Origin: Pseudomonas frederiksbergensis
GTDB taxonomy: Bacteria; Pseudomonadota; Gammaproteobacteria; Pseudomonadales; Pseudomonadaceae
DNA: 64,000 nt
Direction of reading: 5' to 3'
NCBI RefSeq assembly: GCF_017114915.1
Contig: NZ_JAAUOE010000024.1
Coordinates: 31,838 to 95,837 of the forward strand
Of this stretch, positions 35,772 to 44,124 are shown one piece after another. Numbering within the stretch: the first letter of the stretch is position 1; the number at the start of each line of letters is the position of its first letter. Made by a program: the position numbers and the translations under genes. Below the pieces are notes generated by a model that made no database searches, was not told where the DNA came from, and saw nothing but the letters and a program-made list of their open reading frames with translations.

Positions 35772-35860
35772 GCGCAGATGTATCCATGACAATATTTTGA
35801 TTGTATTGAGTTTCGTCCATACGATGCCTGCATGCAACCTGAGCATGAAGGGGATTCTGA

Positions 35861-36757
35861 ATGGAACGTACATCCAACCTGCAACACCACACCACGGAAA
35901 AGGCCGCGAGCGGATGGCTCAACGGCTTCATCGGCGTGCTCATCTTCAGCGGCTCGTTGCCCGCGACGCGGGTGGCCGTTGTGGAATTCGACCCGGTTTT
36001 CCTGACGGTTGCCCGGGCAAGTATTGCTGCGATTCTGGCGCTGTGCATGCTGCTGCTCTTCAACCAAAAGCGACCTGCCAGGCATCAGCTTCCATCCCTG
36101 GCCATCGTGGCGATGGGCGTTGTATTAGGCTTTCCGCTGCTCACTGCACTGGCGCTGCAATATGTGACCTCGGCGCACTCCATCGTCTTCGTCGGCCTGT
36201 TGCCCCTCGCCACGGCGGCGTTTGGTGTCTGGCGCGGTGGCGAGCGTCCCCGGCCGGTGTTCTGGTTTTTCTCGGTGCTGGGAAGCCTGCTGGTGGTGGG
36301 GTTTGCCGTCTCCCAGGGCCTGACCGCTTCTCCTGCGGGGGACATTCTGATGTTGCTGGCCATCCTCGCCTGCGGGCTGGGTTACGCAGAAGGCGCGAAG
36401 CTTTCCAGAACACTGGGGGGCTGGCAGGTGATTTCCTGGGCCCTGGTGCTGTCGCTGCCCGTCATGGTCCCGCTGACCTGGTTTCTGGCCCCGCCTTCGT
36501 TCTCGGCAATCACTGCGCCCGCGTGGTTCAGCCTGGCTTACGTCTCGCTGTTCAGCATGCTGATCGGCTTCGTGTTCTGGTACCGCGGGCTGGCCCAGGG
36601 CGGGATTGCCGCCGTCGGACAGCTTCAGCTGCTACAGCCATTTTTCGGCCTGGCACTGGCGGCCACGCTGCTGCACGAGCAGGTCAGCCTTGGCATGCTG
36701 GGCGTGACCGTCGCGGTGATCCTTTGCGTGGTCGGTGCACGCAAGTTCTCGAGGTAG
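35861..36757 (+). CDS. EamA/DMT-family exporter
   Basis: A 298-residue inner-membrane protein with ten hydrophobic segments and two EamA halves (WLNGFIGVLIFSGSLPATRV; PVFLTVARASIAAILAL; LALQYVTSAHSIVFVGLLPL; FVFWYRGLAQGGIAAVGQLQ and LLHEQVSLGMLGVTV). These proteins export metabolites or amino acids. It faces a MocR regulator; the intervening 89 bases contain ATCCAT and GTCCATACG direct elements that could be MocR boxes. Substrate unknown. Confidence 0.88.
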   Translation: MERTSNLQHHTTEKAASGWLNGFIGVLIFSGSLPATRVAVVEFDPVFLTVARASIAAILALCMLLLFNQKRPARHQLPSLAIVAMGVVLGFPLLTALALQYVTSAHSIVFVGLLPLATAAFGVWRGGERPRPVFWFFSVLGSLLVVGFAVSQGLTASPAGDILMLLAILACGLGYAEGAKLSRTLGGWQVISWALVLSLPVMVPLTWFLAPPSFSAITAPAWFSLAYVSLFSMLIGFVFWYRGLAQGGIAAVGQLQLLQPFFGLALAATLLHEQVSLGMLGVTVAVILCVVGARKFSR

Positions 36758-36853
36758 ACGGCGCGCGCCGTTCAGAAACCGACTGCTGGTCAGCCTCGGG
36801 GCTGCCGGGAAGACTAACCTTTTAATGTAGGGTCTGAATTTTGTTCTGATGCA

Positions 36854-36885
36854 GTGGACCGGCCTCCGGGATGTTACCGGTCCAC
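36854..36885 (+). promoter_or_regulatory. 5' leader hairpin before hsp20 with anti-SD loop
   Basis: GTGGACCGG and CCGGTCCAC are perfect 9-bp arms around a 14-base loop starting CCTCC (36863-36867). The loop is complementary to GGAGG (36900-36904) of the hsp20 ribosome site, so it could occlude it. An RNA thermometer is inferred. Confidence 0.5.
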
Positions 36886-36905
36886 CGCAGTACTGGAGAG
36901 GAGGA

Positions 36906-37457
36906 ATGAAAATGGCCAACTTCGCGAAGAAAATGCCGGTGCAGACCGACAATGACAAAACCAGTCAGCAACCGACGGTGACAGACCCTTGGCGCCCTCT
37001 GGAAAGGCTGCGCCAACAAGTCGATCATCTGTTCGAAGACTTCAATCGCGGCTCGGGGCTGACGCCCTTCCGGCGCGGGTTGTTCGATGTTGAACCGTTC
37101 TGGAGTCGGGATTTTATCGGCCGCAGCTTGCCTGCGGTGGACATCACCGAGAAAGATGAAAGCTTCGAAATCACCGCCGAATTGCCGGGGATGGACCAGG
37201 AGAATATCGACATCAAACTGTCCAACGGCAATCTGATCATCAAGGGTGAAAAGAAAGAGGACAAAGAAGAAAAAAGGAAAGGCTATCACCTGTCGGAGCG
37301 TCACTATGGCGCCTTTGAACGGGTATTCAATCTGCCAAAAGGCGTCGATGCCGACAAGATCGAAGCGAGCTTCAGCAAAGGCGTGCTGAGCATTACGCTG
37401 CCGAAGAAGCCTGAAGCCTTGAAGGCGGATAAAAAGGTGCAAATCAAATCAAGCTGA
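36906..37457 (+). CDS. Small heat-shock protein Hsp20
   Basis: A 183-residue holdase. The N-terminal arm has WRPLERLRQQVDHLFEDFNR; the alpha-crystallin domain (about 70-172) has LPAVDITEKDESFEITAELP, MDQENIDIKLSNGNLIIKGE, and ends AFERVFNLPKGVDADKIEAS and FSKGVLSITLPKKPEA (conserved GVLxITLPK). Long leader and AGGAGGA ribosome site directly before ATG; an upstream in-frame ATG is rejected as it lies in the leader hairpin. First gene of the stress block, followed by a strong terminator and convergent with the acyl carrier protein gene. Confidence 0.93.
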   Translation: MKMANFAKKMPVQTDNDKTSQQPTVTDPWRPLERLRQQVDHLFEDFNRGSGLTPFRRGLFDVEPFWSRDFIGRSLPAVDITEKDESFEITAELPGMDQENIDIKLSNGNLIIKGEKKEDKEEKRKGYHLSERHYGAFERVFNLPKGVDADKIEASFSKGVLSITLPKKPEALKADKKVQIKSS

Positions 37458-37477
37458 ACCACCTGTCGTAGAACAGA

Positions 37478-37513
37478 AAGCCCCTGGTCGGGAAACCGGC
37501 CAGGGGTTTTTTT
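37478..37513 (+). terminator. Intrinsic terminator of hsp20
   Basis: CCCCTGGTCGG and CCGGCCAGGGG form an 11-pair stem (one G-T) with a GAAA-type loop, followed by seven T. Confidence 0.93.
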
Positions 37514-37646
37514 CAGTGGCGAAATCTTGAAAACGGCGCAACCGGCCTCCCGTTCCGTCTGACGACTCCCCTCGGCGCTCGACGCGGTGCCGCTTGCGCG
37601 CTTCGCGCGGCTACGGCAGGAGAACTTGTTGTATTGATCGGCAGCG

Positions 37647-37925
37647 TCATCCATTGCCGATCGATGGCGCCAGCTCACCGGTTTTGTCTTTTTGCATCAG
37701 ATAGGCGACGAGCTTGTCCAGGGTGTCCACCTGTTGGTATTCGATTTCAGGAATGACCACACCCAGGCTCCGATTCAGGGCCTCGATGAGGCGAAGCCAA
37801 TCCATGGAGTCCAGATCAACCTCCTCGCGTAACGGGCGGTCACCGGGTAATTGCTCAGGGTCTACTTCAGGAGCGATGCTCTTCAACACGTTCAACACCT
37901 GATTACGTACCGATAGCGGGTCCAT
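37647..37925 (-). CDS. Acyl carrier protein
   Basis: A 92-residue carrier starting MDPLSVRNQVLNVLKS, with the phosphopantetheine Ser in VDLDSMDWLRLIEALNRSLG and C-terminal helix VDTLDKLVAYLM. The pattern DSMDW replaces the usual DSLD/DSVE but keeps the Ser. A larger frame upstream is an artefact of overlap with the E2 gene. It is the last gene of the usp-acs-E1alpha-E1beta-E2 operon, ten bases after the E2 stop. No fatty-acid or polyketide enzymes are nearby, so what acyl group it carries in this setting is unknown. Confidence 0.85.
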   Translation of the reverse strand: MDPLSVRNQVLNVLKSIAPEVDPEQLPGDRPLREEVDLDSMDWLRLIEALNRSLGVVIPEIEYQQVDTLDKLVAYLMQKDKTGELAPSIGNG

Positions 37926-37935
37926 GGGCTCACCC

Positions 37936-39060
37936 TCACAGGTTCTCTGGGTTTTGTAACAAACGACGGACTTCCCCCAGGAAGCGTGCGCCGTAGTGAC
38001 CATCGCTGACCCGATGATCGGCTGACAAGCTGCTGACGACGGTAGGCACGACACACAATTGGCCATCCTTGACCCAGGGACGCTCGCTGATACGGCCGAA
38101 ACCGACCAAGGCGACCTGGGGCGGGTAGATCACCCCCAGTACGCTGTCTACGCCCTGATCGCCGAGTTGGGTGATCGTGATACCCGCGCCCCCCAGCTCG
38201 GAACTGCGCAGAGAACCACTGCGGGCGCGCTCCACCAAACTGGCCAGTTCACTCATCAAATCGGTCAAAGGCGTGTCGGCCACATGCCGCAGAACCGGGG
38301 CGACCAACCCGCCCTGACGCAAGGTGATCGCCACGCCAAGGTCTGTATCGGCTGCCGGTTTAAAGCCGTTGTCCTGCCAGGCACCGTTGAGCTGGGGATA
38401 GTCGCGCAAGGCCAACGCCACCGCTTTGAGCAGCAACACACCGGGCAACAGGCGCTCCTGCAATGGGCTTTGCGCATTGTGTGCCTGCAGCCAGGCCATG
38501 ACCTTTTCCAGGGCGATGGTTTCGCTCAGGTAGTAATGGGGAATCTCGCGTTTCGAACGACTCATCGCCGCCGCGATCGTGCGACGCATGGCCTGGTTAT
38601 GGTCGGGCTCCGGGGGCACACGGGCAGCCGCCTCGACATCTTCCAGGGTCACCACACCGTGTGGACCATGGCCCTGCAACTGATTGGCATCGAGCCCCAG
38701 TTCAGCAGCGCGTTTGCGGGCTGCGGGAGAAATCTTCGGCCGCTGTGCAGAAAGGGTTTCGGCCTCACGCGGCACAGGTGCGGGCGCGGGCGTCGCTGTC
38801 CGTCGCACGCTCTGCGGACTTTCACCGGGTTCCAGCAACTGCGCGATGGCTGTGCCGACAGGTACCTTGGCGCCGACATCGATCAGCAGTTGCAAGACCG
38901 TGCCTTCGTGCCAGCACTCTACGTCGATAGCGGCCTTGGCCGTATCGACGACGGCAATCACCTGACCAGGCTTGACCGCATCGCCAGGATGGACTTTCCA
39001 TTCCAGCAACGTGCCTTCATCCATATCGGCGCCCAACGACGGCAATTTGAATTCGATCAT
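37936..39060 (-). CDS. 2-oxoacid dehydrogenase complex E2 (lipoyl acyltransferase)
   Basis: A 374-residue E2. One lipoyl domain (1-80) with target Lys42 in VVDTAKAAIDVE; a Pro/Ala linker; a peripheral subunit-binding domain (about 107-143, ISPAARKRAAELGLDANQLQ then GHGPHGVVTLEDVEAA); and a catalytic domain ending in LSADHRVSDGHYGARFLGEV with the active-site His and Asp. It is smaller than PDH E2 and has a single lipoyl domain, like acetoin- or branched-chain-type E2. It follows E1beta by 46 bases. The complex would oxidise a 2-oxoacid or acetoin to acyl-CoA; no E3 gene is in the cluster, so E3 must come from elsewhere. Confidence 0.88.
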   Translation of the reverse strand: MIEFKLPSLGADMDEGTLLEWKVHPGDAVKPGQVIAVVDTAKAAIDVECWHEGTVLQLLIDVGAKVPVGTAIAQLLEPGESPQSVRRTATPAPAPVPREAETLSAQRPKISPAARKRAAELGLDANQLQGHGPHGVVTLEDVEAAARVPPEPDHNQAMRRTIAAAMSRSKREIPHYYLSETIALEKVMAWLQAHNAQSPLQERLLPGVLLLKAVALALRDYPQLNGAWQDNGFKPAADTDLGVAITLRQGGLVAPVLRHVADTPLTDLMSELASLVERARSGSLRSSELGGAGITITQLGDQGVDSVLGVIYPPQVALVGFGRISERPWVKDGQLCVVPTVVSSLSADHRVSDGHYGARFLGEVRRLLQNPENL

Positions 39061-39106
39061 GGTTGACCCTCCTGGCCCGATACCTGGACGCGGTGCATGC
39101 CTGTCA

Positions 39107-40093
39107 TCACGTTGCAGTCCCCTCGCACAGCTCATGCGCAGTGGCGACGATCGTCGACACTTGTGGCAGCGCGGCTTCTTCAAGATGCCGGGGATAAGGC
39201 ATTGGCACCTCGGCGCTGCACACCCGTGCTGGCGGTGCATCCAGTTCGAAAAAGCCCTGTTCGACGATCCGCGTGATGATTTCCGCTGCCAGGCTGCCGC
39301 TGCGCCAGCCTTCATCGACGACGAGGGCACGACGGGTTTTGCAGACCGACGTCATGATTGTGGTGTCATCCAGAGGGCGCAGAACCCGCAGGTCGATGAC
39401 TTCACAATCAATGCCCTCCCCGGCCAGTTGCTCAGCCGCTGTCAGGGCCTTGCCGAGGGTGCCGCCATACGCAATCAGGGTCAGGTCCTTGCCGACTCGG
39501 CGGACCTTGGCGGCACTGATGTCCAGAGCCTTCCAGTCGCCGGTATCACCTTCCATGTTGTAGAGCTGGGCGTGTTCGAAAATCAGCACCGGGTCCGGAT
39601 CCAGCAACGCAGGCCAGAGCATGCCGCGTGCATCCTCGACGGTCGCCGGAGCGAGAATTTTCAACCCGGGGATATGCGCATACCAGCCTTCGAGGCTGTG
39701 TGAGTGTTGCGCCCCGAGCTGACGTCCCGCGCCCGTCGCCATGCGCACAACCAGAGGAACCGAGAATTGTCCGCCGGACATATGCCGCAGGGCAGCGGCC
39801 GTATTCATCAGGGGATCGAGGGCGAGCAGGCTGAAATTCACGGTCATGATTTCTACAATCGGCCGCATGCCCCCCAGCGCCGCCCCGATACCGGCCCCCA
39901 CGAAGCCCAACTCGGACAATGGCGCATCTCGAATGCGCTCCGGGCCGAATGCTTCAAGCAGCCCCAAAGAGACGGCATAGCTGCCACCGTAACGACCGAC
40001 GTCTTCGCCCATCAGAAATACCCGAGGGTCCCGTTGCAACGCTTCACGCAGTGCCTCGCGCAACGCGTCGCGGAAGGTCATGCGAGTGCTCAT
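39107..40093 (-). CDS. 2-oxoacid dehydrogenase E1 beta subunit
   Basis: A 328-residue transketolase-like subunit (MSTRMTFRDALREALREALQ, VFLMGEDVGRYGGSYAVS, DAPLSELGFVGAGIGAALGG, QLGAQHSHSLEGWYAHIPGL, CEVIDLRVLRPLDDTTI). It pairs with E1alpha to form the TPP enzyme of the complex. It begins four bases before the E1alpha stop (ATGA overlap), ensuring balanced subunit synthesis. Substrate range (pyruvate, acetoin or other) is not decided by sequence alone; resemblance is to AcoB/PdhB types. Confidence 0.88.
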   Translation of the reverse strand: MSTRMTFRDALREALREALQRDPRVFLMGEDVGRYGGSYAVSLGLLEAFGPERIRDAPLSELGFVGAGIGAALGGMRPIVEIMTVNFSLLALDPLMNTAAALRHMSGGQFSVPLVVRMATGAGRQLGAQHSHSLEGWYAHIPGLKILAPATVEDARGMLWPALLDPDPVLIFEHAQLYNMEGDTGDWKALDISAAKVRRVGKDLTLIAYGGTLGKALTAAEQLAGEGIDCEVIDLRVLRPLDDTTIMTSVCKTRRALVVDEGWRSGSLAAEIITRIVEQGFFELDAPPARVCSAEVPMPYPRHLEEAALPQVSTIVATAHELCEGTAT

Positions 40094-41073
40094 GGCGCGG
40101 CCCTCGGGGTGTAGACATCGCGAGACAGATCCTCCAGCGGTTCCAGGCTGGCGCTTTCGGCATAAGCGATGGCGTCCTCCACTTCAGCGTCCACCTGGGC
40201 CAGGATCGCCAGAAAACCGGGTTCGTCCAAAAGGCCTTGGGCCTTGAGCCGGGCACTGTAGGTGTGAATCGGCCCGCGGGTCTTCCACTGCTCCACCTCA
40301 GCTTTGTCGCGATACAGCTGCGGATCGAACATCGAGTGGGCGCGAAACCGATAGGTACGAAACTCCAGGAAAAACGGCCCACGCCCTTGCCGGATGTGTT
40401 CAACCGCCTCACGAGTGGCTTCGTACACCGCGACCACATCCATGCCGTCGACAGACCGGCTCTGGACCTTGTAGGCCGAGGCTTTGGCACACAGATCGGT
40501 TTGCGACTGCGAACGCTCCAGGGCCGTGCCCATGGCATAGAGGTTGTTCTCGCAGCAAAACAGCATCGGCAACTGCCACAAGGCGGCCAGGTTGATCGAC
40601 TCGTGAAACGCGCCCTCTGCCATGGCACCTTCACCGAAAAAACATGTGGAGAGCCGCGATCCGCCCTGCATACGCTCGGCCAGCGCCAGGCCGACGGTGA
40701 GTGGCAAGCCGCCGGCCACGATGGCGTTGCCGCCGAAGAAACGCGTGCCGGCATCGAACAGGTGCATCGAACCACCACGCCCTCGCGAGCATCCTTCCTG
40801 GCGCCCGTACATCTCGGCCATGATGGTCTTCATGGGCACTCCCTTGATCAGGGCATGGCCATGTTCGCGATACGTCGCGATCACTGCATCGTCGGCTGCC
40901 AGTGCATGCAAAACACCGACGGCGACCGCTTCTTCACCGATGTACAGGTGCAGGAAGCCACGGATCTTGCTCTCTCCATACAACTCGCCGGCGCGCTCCT
41001 CAAGGCGACGGATGCGCACCATGTCCCGCAGCAAGTCGAGAGAAAAGTCCTTGGGCAACGATTGAAGACTCAT
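40090..41073 (-). CDS. 2-oxoacid dehydrogenase E1 alpha subunit
   Basis: A 327-residue TPP-dependent subunit. It shows VRIRRLEERAGELYGESKIR, FLHLYIGEEAVAVGVLHAL, YREHGHALIKG, GRQEGCSRGRGGSMHLFD, the TPP motif CFFGEGAMAEGAFHESINLA ending in CENN, and RFRAHSMFDPQLYR. This is the AcoA/PdhA arrangement. Its start overlaps the acyl-CoA synthetase stop by four bases, and its end overlaps E1beta, so all three are translationally linked. Confidence 0.88.
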   Translation of the reverse strand: MSLQSLPKDFSLDLLRDMVRIRRLEERAGELYGESKIRGFLHLYIGEEAVAVGVLHALAADDAVIATYREHGHALIKGVPMKTIMAEMYGRQEGCSRGRGGSMHLFDAGTRFFGGNAIVAGGLPLTVGLALAERMQGGSRLSTCFFGEGAMAEGAFHESINLAALWQLPMLFCCENNLYAMGTALERSQSQTDLCAKASAYKVQSRSVDGMDVVAVYEATREAVEHIRQGRGPFFLEFRTYRFRAHSMFDPQLYRDKAEVEQWKTRGPIHTYSARLKAQGLLDEPGFLAILAQVDAEVEDAIAYAESASLEPLEDLSRDVYTPRAAP

Positions 41074-42833
41074 GACGGATTCTCCAGGCTGGAAGTATCG
41101 CCCTCCGGCAAACCCAGCTCCCGAGCCTTGAGCAGACGTCGCATGAGCTTTCCGCTGCGGGTGTGCGGCAGTGCCTGCATGAACGCCAGTTCCTTTGGCG
41201 CGACCACGGCACCGAGGCGCTTGCGTCCATGGCCCAGCAACTCATCGTGCAAGGCCTGAGTGGCGGTGAATCCGCTCTTGAGCGAAACAAACGCCTTCAC
41301 GGTTTCACCCAGCAGAGGATCGGGCTTGCCAATCACGGCAGCCTCGGCCACTGCCGGATGTTCCAGCAGCGAGCTTTCCACCTCGAACGGGCCGATAAGG
41401 TGCCCAGCCGACTTGATGACATCGTCGCCGCGGCTAACGAACCAGTAATAGCCGTCGGCATCGCGACGCACCAGATCGCCACTGAGGTACCACTCACCGA
41501 CAAAGCTCTGACGATAACGCTCCTCTTGCCCCAGATAAGTACGGAACATGGCAGGCCACGGTCGTTTCAGAGCCAGTTCACCGACTTCATTTGCCTCAAG
41601 AAATACCAGCGTACCGTCCGCCTTGCGCTCGACGATGGCCGCTTCGACGCCGGGCAAGGGTTTGCCCATGGAGCCCGGTTTAATGGCCATCGAGACCGTG
41701 TTGGCAATCATGATTCCGCCGGTTTCGGTCTGCCACCAGTTGTCGTGGATCGGCAACCCCAACACCTCTTTGCCCCACCAGACAGCTTCGGGGTTGAGCG
41801 GCTCGCCAACACTGGCAATAAACCGTAGACAGGGGAAGTGATGGCGGCGCGCCAAGGCGTCACCGGCTTTCATCAAGAGGCGAATGGCCGTCGGTGCCGT
41901 GTACCAGACCGTCACCTGTTGCTCTTCGAGAATCCGGTACCAGCGTTCGGCATCGAATTCGTTGCCCTCGACCACGCAGGTGACACCCAGCAACAGCGGT
42001 GCGAAGATCCCGTATGAAGTCCCCGTGACCCAGCCCGGATCGGCGCTGCACCAGTAAATATCTTCGGGGTGTAAATCCAGGGCGTATTTAGCGGTGACCC
42101 GGTGCGTCAGCGCGGCGCCGTGCACATGTAACACGCCTTTGGGAGTGCCGGTCGTGCCGCTGGTGAAGTGTAAAAGTGCGGGGCTGTCGACCGTTGTCCG
42201 GGCGATGTCGAAATCGTCAACGGCTTCGGCCAGCAATCGATGCACGCTGAGGGTGCCTTCCACAGCGTTCGTATCCCCACCCTCGGCGTCATACAGCAAC
42301 ACATGCTTGAGTGCCGGCAAATGCTCACGAATGGGCGCGATCTTGCGTCGATAAAGGGTTTCGCTGGTCAACAGCACGCTGCCTTCACCAAGACGCATCC
42401 GGGTTTCGATGGGCTCGGGGCCGAACGCGCAGAATAATGGCGAAACCACGCAACCGAGCTTCAAGCCACCGAGCACGCCCAGATACAGTTCCAGCCCTAG
42501 GCCACAGAGCACAAACAAGCGTTCGCCGGGGGCCACGCCCAATGTTTTCAGCGCATTGGCAAATCGGTTGGTCAGCGTGCTCAGTTGCCCATAACTGATG
42601 TCGCGGTGCCCGCCATGGCGATCGAGAATGCGCAACGCCGTCTGTTCACGCCCCCCTCCCATCCCATGCCGATCCACCGCCTCATAGGCGAGGTTCATGC
42701 CGCCCCCTGGCAACCCGGCCAATTCGAGCGCCTCCACCTGCCATGAAAAGGCTGCGCGGGCTTGCTCGCTGTCCAGCCAATTGGGCTTTGTCGGCAAACA
42801 GGTGAGTTTCTTTTTGATCATCGGCAAATGCAT
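41070..42833 (-). CDS. Acetyl/acyl-CoA synthetase (AMP-forming)
   Basis: A 587-residue adenylating enzyme. Signatures: LLHFTSGTTGTPKGVLHVHG (A3 P-loop), YWCSADPGWVTGTSYGIF, NWWQTETGGIMIAN, GEWYLSGDLVRRDADGYYWF, SRGDDVIKSAGHLIGPFEVE and the C-terminal LPHTRSGKLMRRLLKARELG with the regulatory acetylatable Lys. It is Acs-like but shorter than the 650-residue housekeeping Acs. The start at 42833 is preferred over a GTG three codons upstream because TTGAGG lies eight bases ahead. It is coupled to E1alpha. It could make acetyl-CoA from acetate, or recycle it with the E1-E2 complex. Confidence 0.88.
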   Translation of the reverse strand: MHLPMIKKKLTCLPTKPNWLDSEQARAAFSWQVEALELAGLPGGGMNLAYEAVDRHGMGGGREQTALRILDRHGGHRDISYGQLSTLTNRFANALKTLGVAPGERLFVLCGLGLELYLGVLGGLKLGCVVSPLFCAFGPEPIETRMRLGEGSVLLTSETLYRRKIAPIREHLPALKHVLLYDAEGGDTNAVEGTLSVHRLLAEAVDDFDIARTTVDSPALLHFTSGTTGTPKGVLHVHGAALTHRVTAKYALDLHPEDIYWCSADPGWVTGTSYGIFAPLLLGVTCVVEGNEFDAERWYRILEEQQVTVWYTAPTAIRLLMKAGDALARRHHFPCLRFIASVGEPLNPEAVWWGKEVLGLPIHDNWWQTETGGIMIANTVSMAIKPGSMGKPLPGVEAAIVERKADGTLVFLEANEVGELALKRPWPAMFRTYLGQEERYRQSFVGEWYLSGDLVRRDADGYYWFVSRGDDVIKSAGHLIGPFEVESSLLEHPAVAEAAVIGKPDPLLGETVKAFVSLKSGFTATQALHDELLGHGRKRLGAVVAPKELAFMQALPHTRSGKLMRRLLKARELGLPEGDTSSLENPS

Positions 42834-42858
42834 GGGCTTCACCTCAACGGCCGTTCAT

Positions 42859-42882
42859 CACAACCCGTCACCCAGGGTTGTG
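42859..42882. repeat. Hairpin between usp and acs genes
   Basis: CACAACCC and GGGTTGTG are perfect 8-bp arms around an eight-base loop, with GTTCA/TGAAC flanking outside. No T-run follows. It could stabilise or divide the usp-acs message. Confidence 0.6.
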
Positions 42883-42905
42883 ATCAACCGTGAACGGGGC
42901 CGTCC

Positions 42906-43790
42906 CTAGACCGCCAGGACGCTGCAAGGCACCTGATACAGAATATGTTCGGTCGTGCTGCCCACCAGTTTGTTCAAGCCATGGGACTGGACTCTGCCCA
43001 TCACGATCACGTCCACCTGATGTTCGTTGGCAAATTCACTCAGCGCCGAGACCGGGTGCCCCAGAAGGAAATGCCGACGATCAGAGGCCACACCGTACCG
43101 ACCGGCCAGCGCCAGGAACGATTTTTCCAGTTCTTTACGCAACTGTTTGGTCAGCTCCGACAGCGTCAGGCCGCCGCCGCCCATATCGCCCAGATAGTCC
43201 GTCGTGTCGCAGGCGTACAGCAGGTGCAACTCGGCATTACACTGCAGCGCCAGGCCATTGGCCTGCTGGATGATCCGGTCATTCAGCTCGCCGTCGGAAT
43301 CGGTACCCGAAACGTCGACCGCGGCCACGATCTTGTGCGGCAAGGTATGGCCACCGCCGCCCACCATATAGACCGGCACCGGACAGTGGCGCAGCAAGTG
43401 CCAATCCAGCGGGGTGAAAAACGCGCGCTTGAGCGCCGACTCATGCTGAACCTCCTTGATCAACAGGTCGGGTTGCATTTCCGTGACGTGATCCAGAATG
43501 TCCTGCTGCAGGTCATCGGCCCAGGCCACCTCTGCCGTCACCTCAATTCCCCGACCACGGATATTTTTTGCCTGGTACGTCAACCAATCGCGATGGTCCT
43601 GCAGGTAGTTCTCCCGCGCCGTTTCCCGCACGCCCTCTTCAAGCAGCGACAGAATGTCCAACGACTTTATCAAGGCCGCGATATGCAAGCGTGCCCCGCT
43701 GGCCTTGGCCAGGGCCGCGGCATGTTGTATTGCAGGCGAGTGGCGCAGGGCCGGGTTGATGATCAATAACAACCGTTGATACTGGCTCAT
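42906..43790 (-). CDS. Tandem universal stress protein (two Usp domains)
   Basis: A 294-residue protein of two Usp halves (about 1-145 and 150-294). The first begins RLLLIINPALRHSPAIQHA; the second has KIVAAVDVSGTDSDGELN and ends with the ATP-binding pattern DVIVMGRVQSHGLNKLVGST, the G-x2-G/H-x9-G-S/T type being kept in form. First gene of the minus-strand operon, with a perfect Anr box 124 bases upstream. Such Usp proteins in Pseudomonas aid survival when oxygen and energy are short. Confidence 0.9.
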   Translation of the reverse strand: MSQYQRLLLIINPALRHSPAIQHAAALAKASGARLHIAALIKSLDILSLLEEGVRETARENYLQDHRDWLTYQAKNIRGRGIEVTAEVAWADDLQQDILDHVTEMQPDLLIKEVQHESALKRAFFTPLDWHLLRHCPVPVYMVGGGGHTLPHKIVAAVDVSGTDSDGELNDRIIQQANGLALQCNAELHLLYACDTTDYLGDMGGGGLTLSELTKQLRKELEKSFLALAGRYGVASDRRHFLLGHPVSALSEFANEHQVDVIVMGRVQSHGLNKLVGSTTEHILYQVPCSVLAV

Positions 43791-43913
43791 GATCTGACTC
43801 CAGGCAGGTGGGCTTTAACGCGACATGGCCTGTTGCGAGGACGCGGTCGTTGCGCCCCCGCTGGATCAGGCACCAGCGTCAACCCAGACTCCTCCGTTGG
43901 AATCACGTTGGCG

Positions 43914-43927
43914 TTGATATAAATCAA
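43914..43927. promoter_or_regulatory. Perfect Anr/FNR box upstream of usp operon
   Basis: TTGATATAAATCAA matches the Anr/FNR consensus TTGATnnnnATCAA at all ten fixed positions. It lies 124 bases before the usp start and so would activate the usp-acs-E1-E2-acp operon at low oxygen. Confidence 0.85.
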
Positions 43928-43965
43928 ATACGTTCGCCGGGCAGGCTACCCGCAATAGCCTGCCA

Positions 43966-44124
43966 TCATGGGTCGCTCTTGTTCATGGTTTTCAACCATT
44001 CCCGCCGGGCTTGGCGGTATTTGTCATCCGCCCGTTTTTTCGCTGCAGAAAATCGTTGTATCGTCTGAGTCGAAACAGGCTCGTTCAACAACGCATAGGC
44101 TTGTTTGCTCAGTCGCGCCTGGTT
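43966..44124 (-). other. In-frame coding-like extension after the zinc-ribbon gene stop
   Basis: Directly after the TAG stop of the upstream gene the same frame stays open for 52 codons before TGA. It encodes a basic peptide (QARLSKQAYALLNEPVS, RFSAAKKRADDKYRQARR, EWLKTMNKSDP). No ATG starts it and no ribosome site is seen. It may be the true C-terminus of the neighbour cut by a nonsense change, or a read-through tail. Confidence 0.45.
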
